Positions 8,101 to 15,499 of a stretch of 16,620 bases of DNA are shown here, one piece after another. Every line of letters begins with the position of its first letter. Position 1 is the first letter of the stretch. Where the stretch lies: positions 1 to 16,620 of the forward strand of contig CAZIGM010000036.1 in the NCBI GenBank assembly GCA_964538675.1, read 5' to 3'. The notes below the pieces were generated by a model. The model searched no databases. It saw only the letters and a list, made by a program, of their open reading frames with translations, and was not told where the DNA came from. The position numbers were made by a program, and so were the translations under genes. The DNA comes from CAZIGM01 sp964538675. Lineage in GTDB: Bacteria > Bacillota > Bacilli > Tepidibacillales > Tepidibacillaceae.

Positions 8101-10524
8101 TTACATTAACATATATGGATCCAAATCAACATTTAGTTGTAAATTTCGATCTTTAAATTTATCTGTAACATTAATCATAATTTGATTAATAAGTGATATT
8201 ATTTCAAATTCATCTTCATATTTTACCATGCATTGAAACCTATTTCTATCCTTAATGCGTGATATGGGTGATATAACTGGTTCTAACACCTCAACGTCAT
8301 CATTCACAATTTTTTTTAATTCCTTAACAAAATATTGACTTGCCTTTATAACTTGATTTAGATTTTCATGACTAAAATTAATTAAAATCAGTTTTTTAAA
8401 TGGTGGATATCCCATCATATCTCTAAGCTTTAATTCCTGTTCATAAAAACCTTTATAGTCATGAGTGCTTGCAAATTGTATGCTGTAGTGTTCTGGCATA
8501 TATGTTTGAATTACAACATTTCCGGATAAATGATGCCTACCAGCCCTACCACTTACCTGTGTTAATAATTGAAAAGTTCTTTCTGATGCTCTAAAATCTG
8601 GTAACCTAAGTGTTGTATCTGCTGCTATAACACCAACCAAAGTTACAGATTCAAAATCAAGTCCCTTCGCAATCATCTGAGTACCTAACAAAATATCTGC
8701 CTCATGCTTTTTAAATGCTGTTAATATTTCTTCATGTGCACCTTTTCTATTTGTACTATCTACATCCATTCTAAGAACCCTTGCACCAGGGAAGATTCTT
8801 GTAAGTTCTTCTTCAACTTTTTGTGTCCCTGTACCAAAAAAACGGATATATTTACTACTACACTCTGGACATATCTTTGGCTCAGTTACAGCATATCCAC
8901 AATAATGACATCTTAAAACATTGTTAGTTTGATGATAAGTAAGAGATATTTCACAATGAGGACATTTTATAACATAACCACATGAGCGACACATTACAAA
9001 TGTAGAATAACCCCTACGATTAAGAAAAAGTATAATTTGTTCATTTTTATCTAAACAATCTATTATTTTATCTCGTAATACTTCACTAAACATTAAACGA
9101 TTGCCTTTTCTTAATTCGTCACGCATATCTACTAATTCAATATTCGGTAAGTTGCTACCCTTAATTCTATTTGGCAACTCTAACAATATATATTTATTAT
9201 TTATAGCATTATAATATGATTCCATTGACGGAGTGGCACTACCAAGTAATACTAAAGCATTATTATAATTTGCTCGCCATTTCGCTATTTCTCGGGTATG
9301 GTACTTTGGATGCTCCTCCTGTTTATAAGATGTTTCATGTTCCTCATCTAATATTATTAAACCTAGATTATTAAAAGGAGCAAAAATGGCAGAACGAGCT
9401 CCTATGACTATTTTTGCATCTCCACGTTTTATGCGTAGCCACTCATCAAGTTTTTCTCCCTTAGAAAGACGAGAATGTAATACAGCAACATCTTTTCCAA
9501 ACCTTCCTTTAAATCGATTTATCATTTGTGTTGTTAAAGAAATCTCTGGTACTAAAACAATTGAATCCTTATCATTATTTAACATATAATCTATTAAATT
9601 TAGATATATTTCCGTTTTTCCACTTCCAGTTACACCATGTAAAAGTACTGGTTTTAAACAATCATTATTTAGGGATTTTAGTACGTTATTTAACACATCT
9701 TCCTGTTCATTACTTAATGTTACCTTCTTATCTTCAAAATGTTTGTTTTTAAATGGATCCCTGTCTACCTCTTTTTTAATGACTTCTAATAAATCTTTGT
9801 TAACTAACGATTGTACAGTAGAAGCACTTATATTCAAGTTCTTCAATAAAACAGATAACTTAATTTCTTTAAGATTATTCAGTAAAAAATATTCTAAAAC
9901 TTTTTTTTGTTTCACCGCGTTTTTTTTAAAATTATTAATTTCAGTAATTAATTTCTTGTCAGTTAATTTTAATTTTACTATATTAATAATTTTGCGATTA
10001 TTTTCATCCTTGTAATCCCTATTAATTTCTAAAATTTCTGCATCAAGCATTTTTTGTATAGTATTTTTATACTTAATAAAATTTTTAAAAACCAGATTTT
10101 GTTTTATGGGTTGATATTCTCTAATCCAATTATATATTTTTTGTTCTTCTTCAATAAGATTATTAGAATCTATTTTACTATTAACTAAAATAAATAGTTC
10201 AATCTTAGATTTTAGAGCTGAAGGAATCAGAATTTGCAAAGCGCGATATAAATGAGTCGAATAATGTACATTCATCCATTTTGCAAGTTCGATTAATTCT
10301 TTAGTAAATGGAGGAATAATGTCAAGATTTTCTTTTATTTCCTTAACATTCTTCAAATTAGTGGTTGGATTAATATCTATAACATACCCTTGCACTATTC
10401 TTCTACCTAATGGAACAAGTACACGACAGCCTATTTTTACAGTAGGTAATAATGAATCTGGAATCTCATAATCAAAGCCTTGATGTCTTATATCTGGAAT
10501 ATCTAAAGCCACAATAGCATACAC
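8101..10524 (-). CDS. priA: Primosomal protein N' (replication restart DNA helicase)
   Basis: A 3'-to-5' helicase that recognises stalled forks and reloads the replication machinery. It has 807 residues, somewhat longer than the roughly 730 of E. coli PriA, with a lysine-rich linker/winged-helix region (about 110-260). The N-terminal 3'-DNA-binding domain is about 1-105. Walker A is GVTGSGKT (297-304), Walker B is DEEH (393-396) and motif III is GSATP (428-432). Eight zinc-binding cysteines follow (512, 515, 521, 524, 539, 542, 552, 555), then LLGTQMIAKGLDF and QVSGRAGR helicase motifs. The start is GTG at 10524, sharing its first base with the coaBC stop (TAGTG), a layout for stop-restart coupling. 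The nearest GGGAGG (10537-10542) is 12 bases away, longer than ideal, which fits dependence on coaBC translation. Confidence 0.96.
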   Translation of the reverse strand: MYAIVALDIPDIRHQGFDYEIPDSLLPTVKIGCRVLVPLGRRIVQGYVIDINPTTNLKNVKEIKENLDIIPPFTKELIELAKWMNVHYSTHLYRALQILIPSALKSKIELFILVNSKIDSNNLIEEEQKIYNWIREYQPIKQNLVFKNFIKYKNTIQKMLDAEILEINRDYKDENNRKIINIVKLKLTDKKLITEINNFKKNAVKQKKVLEYFLLNNLKEIKLSVLLKNLNISASTVQSLVNKDLLEVIKKEVDRDPFKNKHFEDKKVTLSNEQEDVLNNVLKSLNNDCLKPVLLHGVTGSGKTEIYLNLIDYMLNNDKDSIVLVPEISLTTQMINRFKGRFGKDVAVLHSRLSKGEKLDEWLRIKRGDAKIVIGARSAIFAPFNNLGLIILDEEHETSYKQEEHPKYHTREIAKWRANYNNALVLLGSATPSMESYYNAINNKYILLELPNRIKGSNLPNIELVDMRDELRKGNRLMFSEVLRDKIIDCLDKNEQIILFLNRRGYSTFVMCRSCGYVIKCPHCEISLTYHQTNNVLRCHYCGYAVTEPKICPECSSKYIRFFGTGTQKVEEELTRIFPGARVLRMDVDSTNRKGAHEEILTAFKKHEADILLGTQMIAKGLDFESVTLVGVIAADTTLRLPDFRASERTFQLLTQVSGRAGRHHLSGNVVIQTYMPEHYSIQFASTHDYKGFYEQELKLRDMMGYPPFKKLILINFSHENLNQVIKASQYFVKELKKIVNDDVEVLEPVISPISRIKDRNRFQCMVKYEDEFEIISLINQIMINVTDKFKDRNLQLNVDLDPYMLM

Positions 10525-11729
10525 TATTTCTCTTGGCCTCCCAATCTTGATTTTGTTTCCGTTAATATTCGATGGGCTAATTCTCTCTTAGTCATTATAG
10601 GATAAGGTATTTCATCTCCAGATTTAGTTATTAAAGTAACTTTGTTTGAGTCAACAGCAAATCCAGCTCCTTCTTCTAATACGTTATTAGCTACAATCAA
10701 ATCCATATTTTTTGATAATAGCTTTTTCTTAGCGTTCTCTATTAAATTATTTGTTTCCGCACTGAAGCCAATAAAAAATTGTTCTTTTGTCTTTCTTTTC
10801 CCAACTTCCATAGCAATATCCTTTGTTCGCTCCATCTCAATAAACCATAAATCATCATTTTTTTTAAACTTATCGGGATATATTTGCTTTGGTCGATAAT
10901 CTGCAACCGCCGCTGTTTTAATAATTATATCTACATTATCTAAATTCTTCATAACTTGTGTATACATCTCTTCTGCCGTCTCTATATTTATTACTTTCAC
11001 ACCATTTGGAGGAACTAGATTGGTTTTCCCAGAAATCAGAATCACTTCTCCTCCTCGTTCACATGCTGCTTCAGCTAAAGCATAACCCATTTTTCCAGTC
11101 GAATGATTGGTAAAAAATCTTACTGGATCGATTGATTCTCTTGTTGCCCCTGCTGTAATTAAAAATTTTCTTCCAGCAAAATCACTATTATTCTTTAGAT
11201 AATTCTCCACAATCATAACTATTTCTTCAGGTTCAGGTAATCTTCCTTTTCCTGAATATCCTTCAGCTAAAAATCCTTCAACTGGTTCAATAATATGAAT
11301 CCCCCTTGATTTTAAAATATCTAAATTATTCTGAACTGATGAATGGTTATACATATTTTCATTCATAGCAGGAGCGACAAAAATTGGACACTTAGTAGCT
11401 AACAAAGTTGTTGTAAGCATATCATCTGCAATACCATGAGCTAACTTTGCAATAACATTAGCAGTCGCTGGGGCAATTAATACTAAATCAGCATTATTAG
11501 CAATATTTATATGAGCTACAATATTTGGATTATATTCATCAAATGTATCAGTATATACATGTTTTTTCGATAATATTTGTAAAGTTAATGGAGGTATTAT
11601 TTTTGTAGCTGATTCTGTCATAATGACCTGAATGTCAGCTCCCTTTTTAACAAGCATACTTGTAATAGAAACAGACTTATAAGCTGCTATACCTCCAGAA
11701 ATACCTAGAACAATTTTTTTATTCTTCAT
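10524..11729 (-). CDS. coaBC: Bifunctional phosphopantothenoylcysteine decarboxylase / phosphopantothenate-cysteine ligase
   Basis: Carries out two consecutive steps of coenzyme A synthesis: CoaB joins cysteine to 4'-phosphopantothenate and CoaC decarboxylates the product using FMN. From the ATG at 11729 it has 401 residues. The N-terminal flavoprotein domain (about 1-180) shows SGGIAAYKS, the catalytic histidine in VAHINIA (H73), IAPATANVIAK, and PAMNENMY, which holds the substrate clamp. The C-terminal CoaB domain begins near GRKFLITAGATRE and carries NHSTGKMG and KTAAVADYRP. The frame extends to a GTG at 11738, but this overlaps the AGGAG site (11738-11742); the ATG is 8 bases downstream and preferred. 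A hairpin-rich spacer separates it from rpoZ. Its stop overlaps the priA start by one base. Confidence 0.96.
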   Translation of the reverse strand: MKNKKIVLGISGGIAAYKSVSITSMLVKKGADIQVIMTESATKIIPPLTLQILSKKHVYTDTFDEYNPNIVAHINIANNADLVLIAPATANVIAKLAHGIADDMLTTTLLATKCPIFVAPAMNENMYNHSSVQNNLDILKSRGIHIIEPVEGFLAEGYSGKGRLPEPEEIVMIVENYLKNNSDFAGRKFLITAGATRESIDPVRFFTNHSTGKMGYALAEAACERGGEVILISGKTNLVPPNGVKVINIETAEEMYTQVMKNLDNVDIIIKTAAVADYRPKQIYPDKFKKNDDLWFIEMERTKDIAMEVGKRKTKEQFFIGFSAETNNLIENAKKKLLSKNMDLIVANNVLEEGAGFAVDSNKVTLITKSGDEIPYPIMTKRELAHRILTETKSRLGGQEK

Positions 11730-11737
11730 TACATTCA

Positions 11738-11742
11738 CTCCT
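11738..11742 (-). promoter_or_regulatory. Ribosome binding site selecting the ATG start of coaBC
   Basis: AGGAG, 8 bases upstream of the ATG at 11729-11727. The longer-frame GTG at 11738 overlaps it. The site begins just 6 bases downstream of the 13-bp hairpin at 11749-11782, so folding of that hairpin could affect ribosome access. Confidence 0.6.
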
Positions 11743-11748
11743 AAAAAT

Positions 11749-11782
11749 CAGACTGTAGAAATTGGACATTTTCTACAGTCTG
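11749..11782 (-). terminator. Perfect 13-bp hairpin with T-tract between rpoZ and coaBC (intrinsic terminator or attenuator)
   Basis: Arms 11749-11761 and 11770-11782 (CAGACTGTAGAAA and its exact complement) pair around an 8-base loop. On the minus strand the stem is followed by ATTTTTA and then, almost at once, by the coaBC ribosome binding site. Stem plus T-run is terminator-like in the direction of transcription only. As coaBC lies just downstream with no clear promoter of its own, partial readthrough or attenuation is a reasonable inference. Confidence 0.6.
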
Positions 11783-11789
11783 CCATTTT

Positions 11790-11828
11790 GTTGACTTTGT
11801 CAACACTCTGAACAACCAATAGGTTGTT
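11790..11828 (-). other. Two further small hairpins in the rpoZ-coaBC spacer
   Basis: GGTTGTT/AACAACC arms at 11811-11817 and 11822-11828 enclose a 4-base loop. GTTGAC/GTCAAC arms at 11790-11795 and 11799-11804 enclose a 3-base loop. Both are perfect. Neither is followed by a T-run on the minus strand. With the 13-bp hairpin they fill almost all of the 103-base spacer (11730-11832). Confidence 0.5.
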
Positions 11829-11832
11829 ATTT

Positions 11833-12033
11833 TCAAGTTTGGTTACTCATAATAATTAACTGATCTAAATCAATTTCTTCTAATGACATACCAACATATT
11901 TATTCGATTTAGGAGATTTAATTAGTAATGGATCTCCTTCTTTTATTATTCTAGCTCTTTTAGAGGCTGCAATAACTAAAGAGTACTTACTATCTACTTT
12001 TTCTAATAATTTATCGATTGATGGAAAAATCAT
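11833..12033 (-). CDS. rpoZ: DNA-directed RNA polymerase omega subunit
   Basis: Small subunit that aids assembly of core RNA polymerase by chaperoning the beta' subunit. From the second of two adjacent ATG codons (12033) it has 66 residues, normal for Firmicutes omega. The conserved core KYSLVIAASKRARII (family pattern S-x-V-x(3)-A-K-R-A-R) is clear, followed by a less conserved tail. AGGAGG in the end of gmk precedes ATGATG; it is 4 bases from the first ATG (12036) and 7 from the second, so the second is preferred. The start overlaps the gmk stop (ATGATG/TGA), so the two genes are translationally coupled. The gmk-rpoZ-coaBC-priA order is conserved across many bacteria and supports the call despite the short length. 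Confidence 0.93.
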   Translation of the reverse strand: MIFPSIDKLLEKVDSKYSLVIAASKRARIIKEGDPLLIKSPKSNKYVGMSLEEIDLDQLIIMSNQT

Positions 12034-12650
12034 CATAATTCCTCCTTTATTAAAATTTCATAATACGGTAAAACACGTTCTTTTTTTAATTTTTCTGCTT
12101 CAATAATAGATGAAATTCTTTTTACAGCCTTAGGAATCTCGTCATTAATTACAACATAATCATAATGTTCCATCATCTGTAACTCTTCTTTTGCAACATT
12201 CATTCTTCCAAAAATAGTAGTTTCACTTTCTGTACCTCTAAATACAATACGATTCTTTAACTCAGACAACGACGGGGGTACTAGGAATATAAAAATTCCT
12301 TCAGGATATTTTCCTTTGACTCTTAATGCACCTTGTACTTCAATCTCTAAAATTATATCTTTCCCATTATTTAAATTCTCATCAACAAACGAAAGTGGCG
12401 TACCATAATAATTATCACAGTATTCTGTCCATTCTAATAACATATCATTCTTAATCATTTCTTCAAACTCTTCACGTTCTTTAAAAAAATAATTAATTCC
12501 TTCTATTTCACCAGGTCGAGGCTTTCTAGAAGTTGCCGAAACAGAATAAGTAATTTCCTTTATTTGTTCTCTTAAGGAAGAACAAACTGTCCCTTTTCCA
12601 ACTCCAGAAGGACCTGAAAGAACTATTAATAAACCCCTTTGCATAAACAT
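12033..12650 (-). CDS. gmk: Guanylate kinase
   Basis: Phosphorylates GMP to GDP with ATP, an essential step for GTP, dGTP and recycling of cyclic or hyperphosphorylated guanosine nucleotides. It has 205 residues, as expected. The P-loop is GPSGVGKGT (13-21). The GMP-binding segment SATSRKPRPGEIEGINYFF follows, with the conserved R-K-P-R-PGE. Then come the EYCDNYYGTP segment and the ILEIEVQGA strand with the acidic residue that helps bind the guanine. The start is ATG at 12650, with GGAG about 9 bases upstream; a second ATG two codons later is possible. It lies 18 bases after remA and overlaps rpoZ by one to four bases. Confidence 0.96.
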   Translation of the reverse strand: MFMQRGLLIVLSGPSGVGKGTVCSSLREQIKEITYSVSATSRKPRPGEIEGINYFFKEREEFEEMIKNDMLLEWTEYCDNYYGTPLSFVDENLNNGKDIILEIEVQGALRVKGKYPEGIFIFLVPPSLSELKNRIVFRGTESETTIFGRMNVAKEELQMMEHYDYVVINDEIPKAVKRISSIIEAEKLKKERVLPYYEILIKEEL

Positions 12651-12668
12651 ATTGTTACACTCCTAGTT

Positions 12669-12929
12669 TTACTCTTCGCTTATATCATCCTTAGCAGTTA
12701 AACGATGTGCTACAGTCTCAGGTTGAACAGCAGACAAAATAACATGGTCACTGTCTGTTATGATAACTGCTCTTGTTCTTCTTCCATAAGTAGCATCAAT
12801 TAACATACTTCTTTCTCTGGCTTCTTGAATAATTCTTTTTATTGGCGCAGACTCAGGACTAACAATCGAAATTATTCGGTTAGCAGAAACAATATTCCCA
12901 AAACCAATATTAATAAGTTTAATTGACAT
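12669..12929 (-). CDS. remA: RemA/DUF370 family DNA-binding regulator
   Basis: Small DNA-binding protein. In Bacillus subtilis RemA (YlzA) activates extracellular-matrix and osmoprotection genes and assembles into rings that bend DNA. Here 86 residues match the family closely: the start MSIKLINIGFGNIVSANRI, then ISIVSPESAPIKRIIQEA, and LIDATYGRRTRAVIITDSDHVILSA. The arginines around YGRRTRA and the earlier PIKR segment are the conserved basic positions. No membrane segment or signal peptide is seen. The ATG start has a GGGGG-rich site 7 bases upstream. It sits between yicC and gmk, its usual place in Firmicutes. The target genes in this organism cannot be inferred from the window. Confidence 0.93.
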   Translation of the reverse strand: MSIKLINIGFGNIVSANRIISIVSPESAPIKRIIQEARERSMLIDATYGRRTRAVIITDSDHVILSAVQPETVAHRLTAKDDISEE

Positions 12930-12979
12930 TATTTTTCCCCCTAATAGCTAGTAATTATTTAAATGTTTATTATTAATTT

Positions 12980-13861
12980 TTACTCTACATTCTGAACCTG
13001 CTCTCTTAATTTTTCTAGTTCACTTTTCATCTCAACAACTAATTGGCTTAAAGTTAAATCATTAGCTTTTGATCCAATTGTGTTAATCTCTCTGTTCATT
13101 TCTTGGATTAAAAAATCCAATTTTCTCCCAACTGGTTCACTCTGTTGTAAGATAATTAATAACTGATTAAAATGGCTCTTCATTCTCGTTATTTCCTCAT
13201 CAATACTTGCCTTATCAGTAAAAAAAGCTACTTCATTTAATAATCGTGATTCATCTATTTCTACGGTTCCGTCTAACCATTCATTAATTCTATTAACCAA
13301 TCTTTCACGATAATCTATTACAACAGATGGAGCCTTTTTCTCAACTCCATCTAATAAATTCTTCAAATAATCTATACGTGAAGATAAATCCAAATACAGA
13401 TTGTTACCTTCAACTTTTCTCATCTCAGTCAAACCATTACATGCCAATTCAATCATATTTAGAAAATCAGATTTTAATAATTCCACATCAATTTGCCCAT
13501 ATCCTAAATTAATAATATCAGGGAATTTCAATAAATCTCGTAATTCTATACTCCCATTAAAATCAGTACGATTATTAAATTCCTTAATAATATCTATATA
13601 TTGATTAACCAGATTCCAATCAACCTTTAATATTTGATTAGAACTTTCTTCTTTTTCAATAGATATAAAGACATCTACTCGTCCACGTTGTATGTATTCC
13701 TTAATTTTCTTTCTCATAAGGTCTTCAATTATGTAAAAATCCTTTGGCATCTTAAACATAATTTCATGATATCTATGATTTACGGTTCTTATTTCTACTG
13801 CTAATTTAATACCTTGAATATTTGATTCAGATCTACCAAAACCAGTCATGCTCTTTATCAT
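12980..13861 (-). CDS. yicC: YicC/YloC family endoribonuclease
   Basis: Member of the YicC family (N-terminal YicC-like domain, C-terminal DUF1732), reported to act as an endoribonuclease and implicated in small-RNA turnover in E. coli. The family start MIKSMTGFGR is intact, followed by EIRTVNHRYHEI and the LMRKKIKEYIQRGRVDV segment. The C-terminal block VGRKLDFLIQEMNREINTIGSKAND is highly typical, and the protein ends REQVQNVE as in most homologues. 293 residues is the standard length. The ribosome binding site is weak (GTGAT, about 5 bases upstream of ATG). It is the first gene after a promoter-like sequence and a terminator, so it probably heads the long operon. Function in this organism is by homology only. 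Confidence 0.93.
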   Translation of the reverse strand: MIKSMTGFGRSESNIQGIKLAVEIRTVNHRYHEIMFKMPKDFYIIEDLMRKKIKEYIQRGRVDVFISIEKEESSNQILKVDWNLVNQYIDIIKEFNNRTDFNGSIELRDLLKFPDIINLGYGQIDVELLKSDFLNMIELACNGLTEMRKVEGNNLYLDLSSRIDYLKNLLDGVEKKAPSVVIDYRERLVNRINEWLDGTVEIDESRLLNEVAFFTDKASIDEEITRMKSHFNQLLIILQQSEPVGRKLDFLIQEMNREINTIGSKANDLTLSQLVVEMKSELEKLREQVQNVE

Positions 13862-13883
13862 TATTTATCACATCCATGTATTT

Positions 13884-13912
13884 ATTCTAATCAATTTTAA
13901 TCCATGGCACAA
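13884..13912 (-). promoter_or_regulatory. Candidate sigma-A-type promoter for the yicC-to-rpe operon
   Basis: A -10 box TAGAAT (13884-13889, 5 of 6 consensus) is separated by exactly 17 bases from TTGTGC (13907-13912, 3 of 6 consensus). It lies about 25 bases upstream of the yicC ATG, giving a very short leader. Position after the dapL terminator fits an operon start. The -35 box is poor, so this is a moderate call. Confidence 0.5.
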
Positions 13913-14078
13913 GGATTTTCTATTTATCTCATTAAAAATAATATTTTAAAGAGAAAGAAATACCAAAAGGTTTATGGGATAAAAATTAAAACAACCAGCT
14001 AAAAATAAGTGAGGAAGAATTTAACAAAGGAATGTAAATTCCTCTAAGTACATCAATATGAAATACTTTTATTGCAAT
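13913..14078. other. AT-rich spacer, no gene seen
   Basis: Between the yicC promoter candidate and the dapL terminator I find no credible open frame on either strand. The only visible structure is a 16-base palindrome, AGGAAT-GTAA-ATTCCT, at 14028-14043. It could be an operator or chance in AT-rich DNA. Confidence 0.4.
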
Positions 14079-14124
14079 AAAAAAGTCAGTATATTACTTA
14101 ATTCGGTAGTATACTAACTTTTTT
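14079..14124 (-). terminator. Intrinsic terminator downstream of dapL (bidirectional in form)
   Basis: Arms 14079-14097 and 14106-14124 form a 19-bp stem with one mismatch and one G.T pair around an 8-base loop. The outer part is an A-run opposite a T-run, so either strand would end in U residues. It begins 25 bases past the dapL stop and separates the dap genes from the yicC operon. Confidence 0.85.
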
Positions 14125-14149
14125 TTCTCAAAAATATATCTTTAATAAT

Positions 14150-15388
14150 TTAAAACTCAAATTCTAAAGAAGACATTCTTCTCTTAATTTCATTAATAAC
14201 TCTTATTTCATCTTCTTCGTTTTTTGCAACAAATGTTACAGAAAAACGAACATAGTTACCTGCATCATCCCATGGTACAGTAGAAATTAATTTTTCTTTA
14301 ATCAAAAATTGAGAAAACTCTTCAGCAGTGTTAAATCTTGGTCCATTCTTTACCCCTTTTGGAGCTTCAACATATAGATAGAATGAGCCTTTTGGTTTTC
14401 TAGCATTAAATCCTAATTCTTTTAATACAGTTACTAATAAATCATGTCTTCTTGAATATTTTTCTGCAGTTTTACTAGTTATATCTGGATGCTTTAATGC
14501 ATATATTGCAGCTTCTTGAATAGCAAGAAATTGACCAGAATCATTATTATCCTTAACATTTGCAAAAGACTTAACTATCAGCTCGTTACCAGCTACAAAA
14601 CCTATTCTCCAACCCGTCATATTATATGCTTTTGATAAGGAATGGACTTCAATTCCAATTTCTTTAGCACCAGGTATTGATAAAAAGCTAAAGGGCTTTT
14701 CTCCGTCAAAGGTTAAAGCAGCATATGCGGCATCATGAACTACTATAATATCATTTTCCTTCGCAAATTTAATCACTTTTTCAAAGAATTCTCTTGTCGC
14801 ACTTGCCCCAGTCGGATTATTTGGATAATTTAAATAAAGCAATTTAACTTTTTTAAGAGTGTCTTTGTTTATTGCATCTAGATCTGGTAAAAAATTATTT
14901 TCTTCTACCAAAGGTAAATTAATTACTTCTCCACCTAGCCATTTTGTATGAGTACCTAAGATTGGATAACCTGGAACTGTCATTAAAACGATATCACCAG
15001 GATTTATAAATGCACTAGGTAGCATCGATAAACAAGATTTTGAGCCTATTACATGAATTACTTCTTTATCAGGATCAATGTTTTCTACTCCATAAACCTC
15101 TTTAAGATATACTGACGCTGCTACTTTTAAATCTCTTCCTCCATTATCTGCATAACCTCTATTTTCAGGTTTTTTTGCAGCTTCATATAAAGCATTTATT
15201 ACCCCTACATCGGCCATTTGATCAGGTTCACCAACGCCCATATCTATTAACTCCATATCAGGAAATCTTTTTTTTGCTTCTGCCTTAGCTCGTTTGATTT
15301 TCTCAAACTTATAAATAGCAGTGTCCTTACCAAATTTACTACCACCAATTCTATCAGCAAATAAACCTTGAATATAGCTTTCACTCAT
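14150..15388 (-). CDS. dapL: LL-diaminopimelate aminotransferase
   Basis: PLP enzyme that converts tetrahydrodipicolinate directly to LL-diaminopimelate with glutamate as amino donor, bypassing the succinyl or acetyl steps of lysine synthesis. It has 412 residues from the ATG at 15388, starting MSESYIQGLFADRIGGSKF, an N-terminus typical of DapL. The fold-type I motifs are NYPNNPTG (187-194), VVHDAAY with cofactor-binding D219 and Y222, and SLSKAYNMTGWR with Schiff-base K253 and R261; R381 in YVRFSVTF should bind the substrate carboxylate. The open frame continues 20 codons further, but those codons are translated from the upstream repeat. The GGAGGGGG site (15396-15403) is 7 bases before this ATG. 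The neighbouring epimerase dapF takes the product, which separates DapL from generic aminotransferases. Confidence 0.92.
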   Translation of the reverse strand: MSESYIQGLFADRIGGSKFGKDTAIYKFEKIKRAKAEAKKRFPDMELIDMGVGEPDQMADVGVINALYEAAKKPENRGYADNGGRDLKVAASVYLKEVYGVENIDPDKEVIHVIGSKSCLSMLPSAFINPGDIVLMTVPGYPILGTHTKWLGGEVINLPLVEENNFLPDLDAINKDTLKKVKLLYLNYPNNPTGASATREFFEKVIKFAKENDIIVVHDAAYAALTFDGEKPFSFLSIPGAKEIGIEVHSLSKAYNMTGWRIGFVAGNELIVKSFANVKDNNDSGQFLAIQEAAIYALKHPDITSKTAEKYSRRHDLLVTVLKELGFNARKPKGSFYLYVEAPKGVKNGPRFNTAEEFSQFLIKEKLISTVPWDDAGNYVRFSVTFVAKNEEDEIRVINEIKRRMSSLEFEF

Positions 15389-15395
15389 GTTATAT

Positions 15396-15403
15396 CCCCC
15401 TCC
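15396..15403 (-). promoter_or_regulatory. Ribosome binding site fixing the dapL start
   Basis: GGAGGGGG, 7 bases upstream of the ATG at 15388-15386. It rules out the upstream ATG at 15448 inside the repeat, which would add 20 residues unlike the family. The R1 repeat begins 7 bases further upstream. Confidence 0.8.
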
Positions 15404-15409
15404 AGTAAT

Positions 15410-15479
15410 ATAAAGCCGAACTTTATTCAGATGGAGTTTTAACTTCATATGAATTCTAGTGAGACTTATCCTTTATTCA
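15410..15479 (-). repeat. Repeat R1, short palindromic form, in the dapL leader
   Basis: The plus-strand copy starts with hairpin 1, ATAAAG-CCGAA-CTTTAT (15410-15426). Hairpin 2 has arms 15426-15438 and 15441-15453 (TTCAGATGGAGTT with AACTTCATATGAA; one G.T pair and one mismatch), and the tail is GTGAGACTTATCCT (15459-15472). The first 54 bases differ from R3 upstream of dapF at a single position (15449, A instead of C). It lies directly upstream of the dapL ribosome binding site. It is either a small mobile palindromic element or a leader regulatory element. Neither hairpin is followed by a T-run on the minus strand, so it is not a standard terminator. Confidence 0.85.
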
Positions 15480-15480
15480 A
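15453..15480 (-). promoter_or_regulatory. Candidate promoter for dapL overlapping R1
   Basis: TAGAAT (15453-15458, 5 of 6 consensus) lies 16 bases downstream of TTGAAT (15475-15480, 4 of 6 consensus) on the minus strand. The -10 box belongs to the repeat and the -35 box straddles its edge. If real, the transcript would carry both R1 hairpins in its leader. No better promoter is visible in this spacer. Confidence 0.3.
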
Positions 15481-15499
15481 TCTTTCTTAAATGAGATTT

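Noticed and set aside
8734..10015. Several plus-strand open frames of 60-90 codons opposite priA
   Set aside because: They are shadows of a strongly conserved gene in AT-rich DNA and show no family similarity; the same holds for the plus-strand frames opposite prkC, stp, fmt, coaBC and yicC.
11775..11804. Promoter for coaBC using TTGACA inside the spacer hairpin
   Set aside because: The -35 box is perfect but no acceptable -10 box lies 16-18 bases downstream. The TTGACA is part of a small inverted repeat.
15389..15448. A 20-codon N-terminal extension of dapL starting at the ATG at 15448
   Set aside because: The extra codons are the R1 repeat and the ribosome binding site read as protein. 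A strong GGAGGGGG sits 7 bases from the ATG at 15388, which also gives the family N-terminus.
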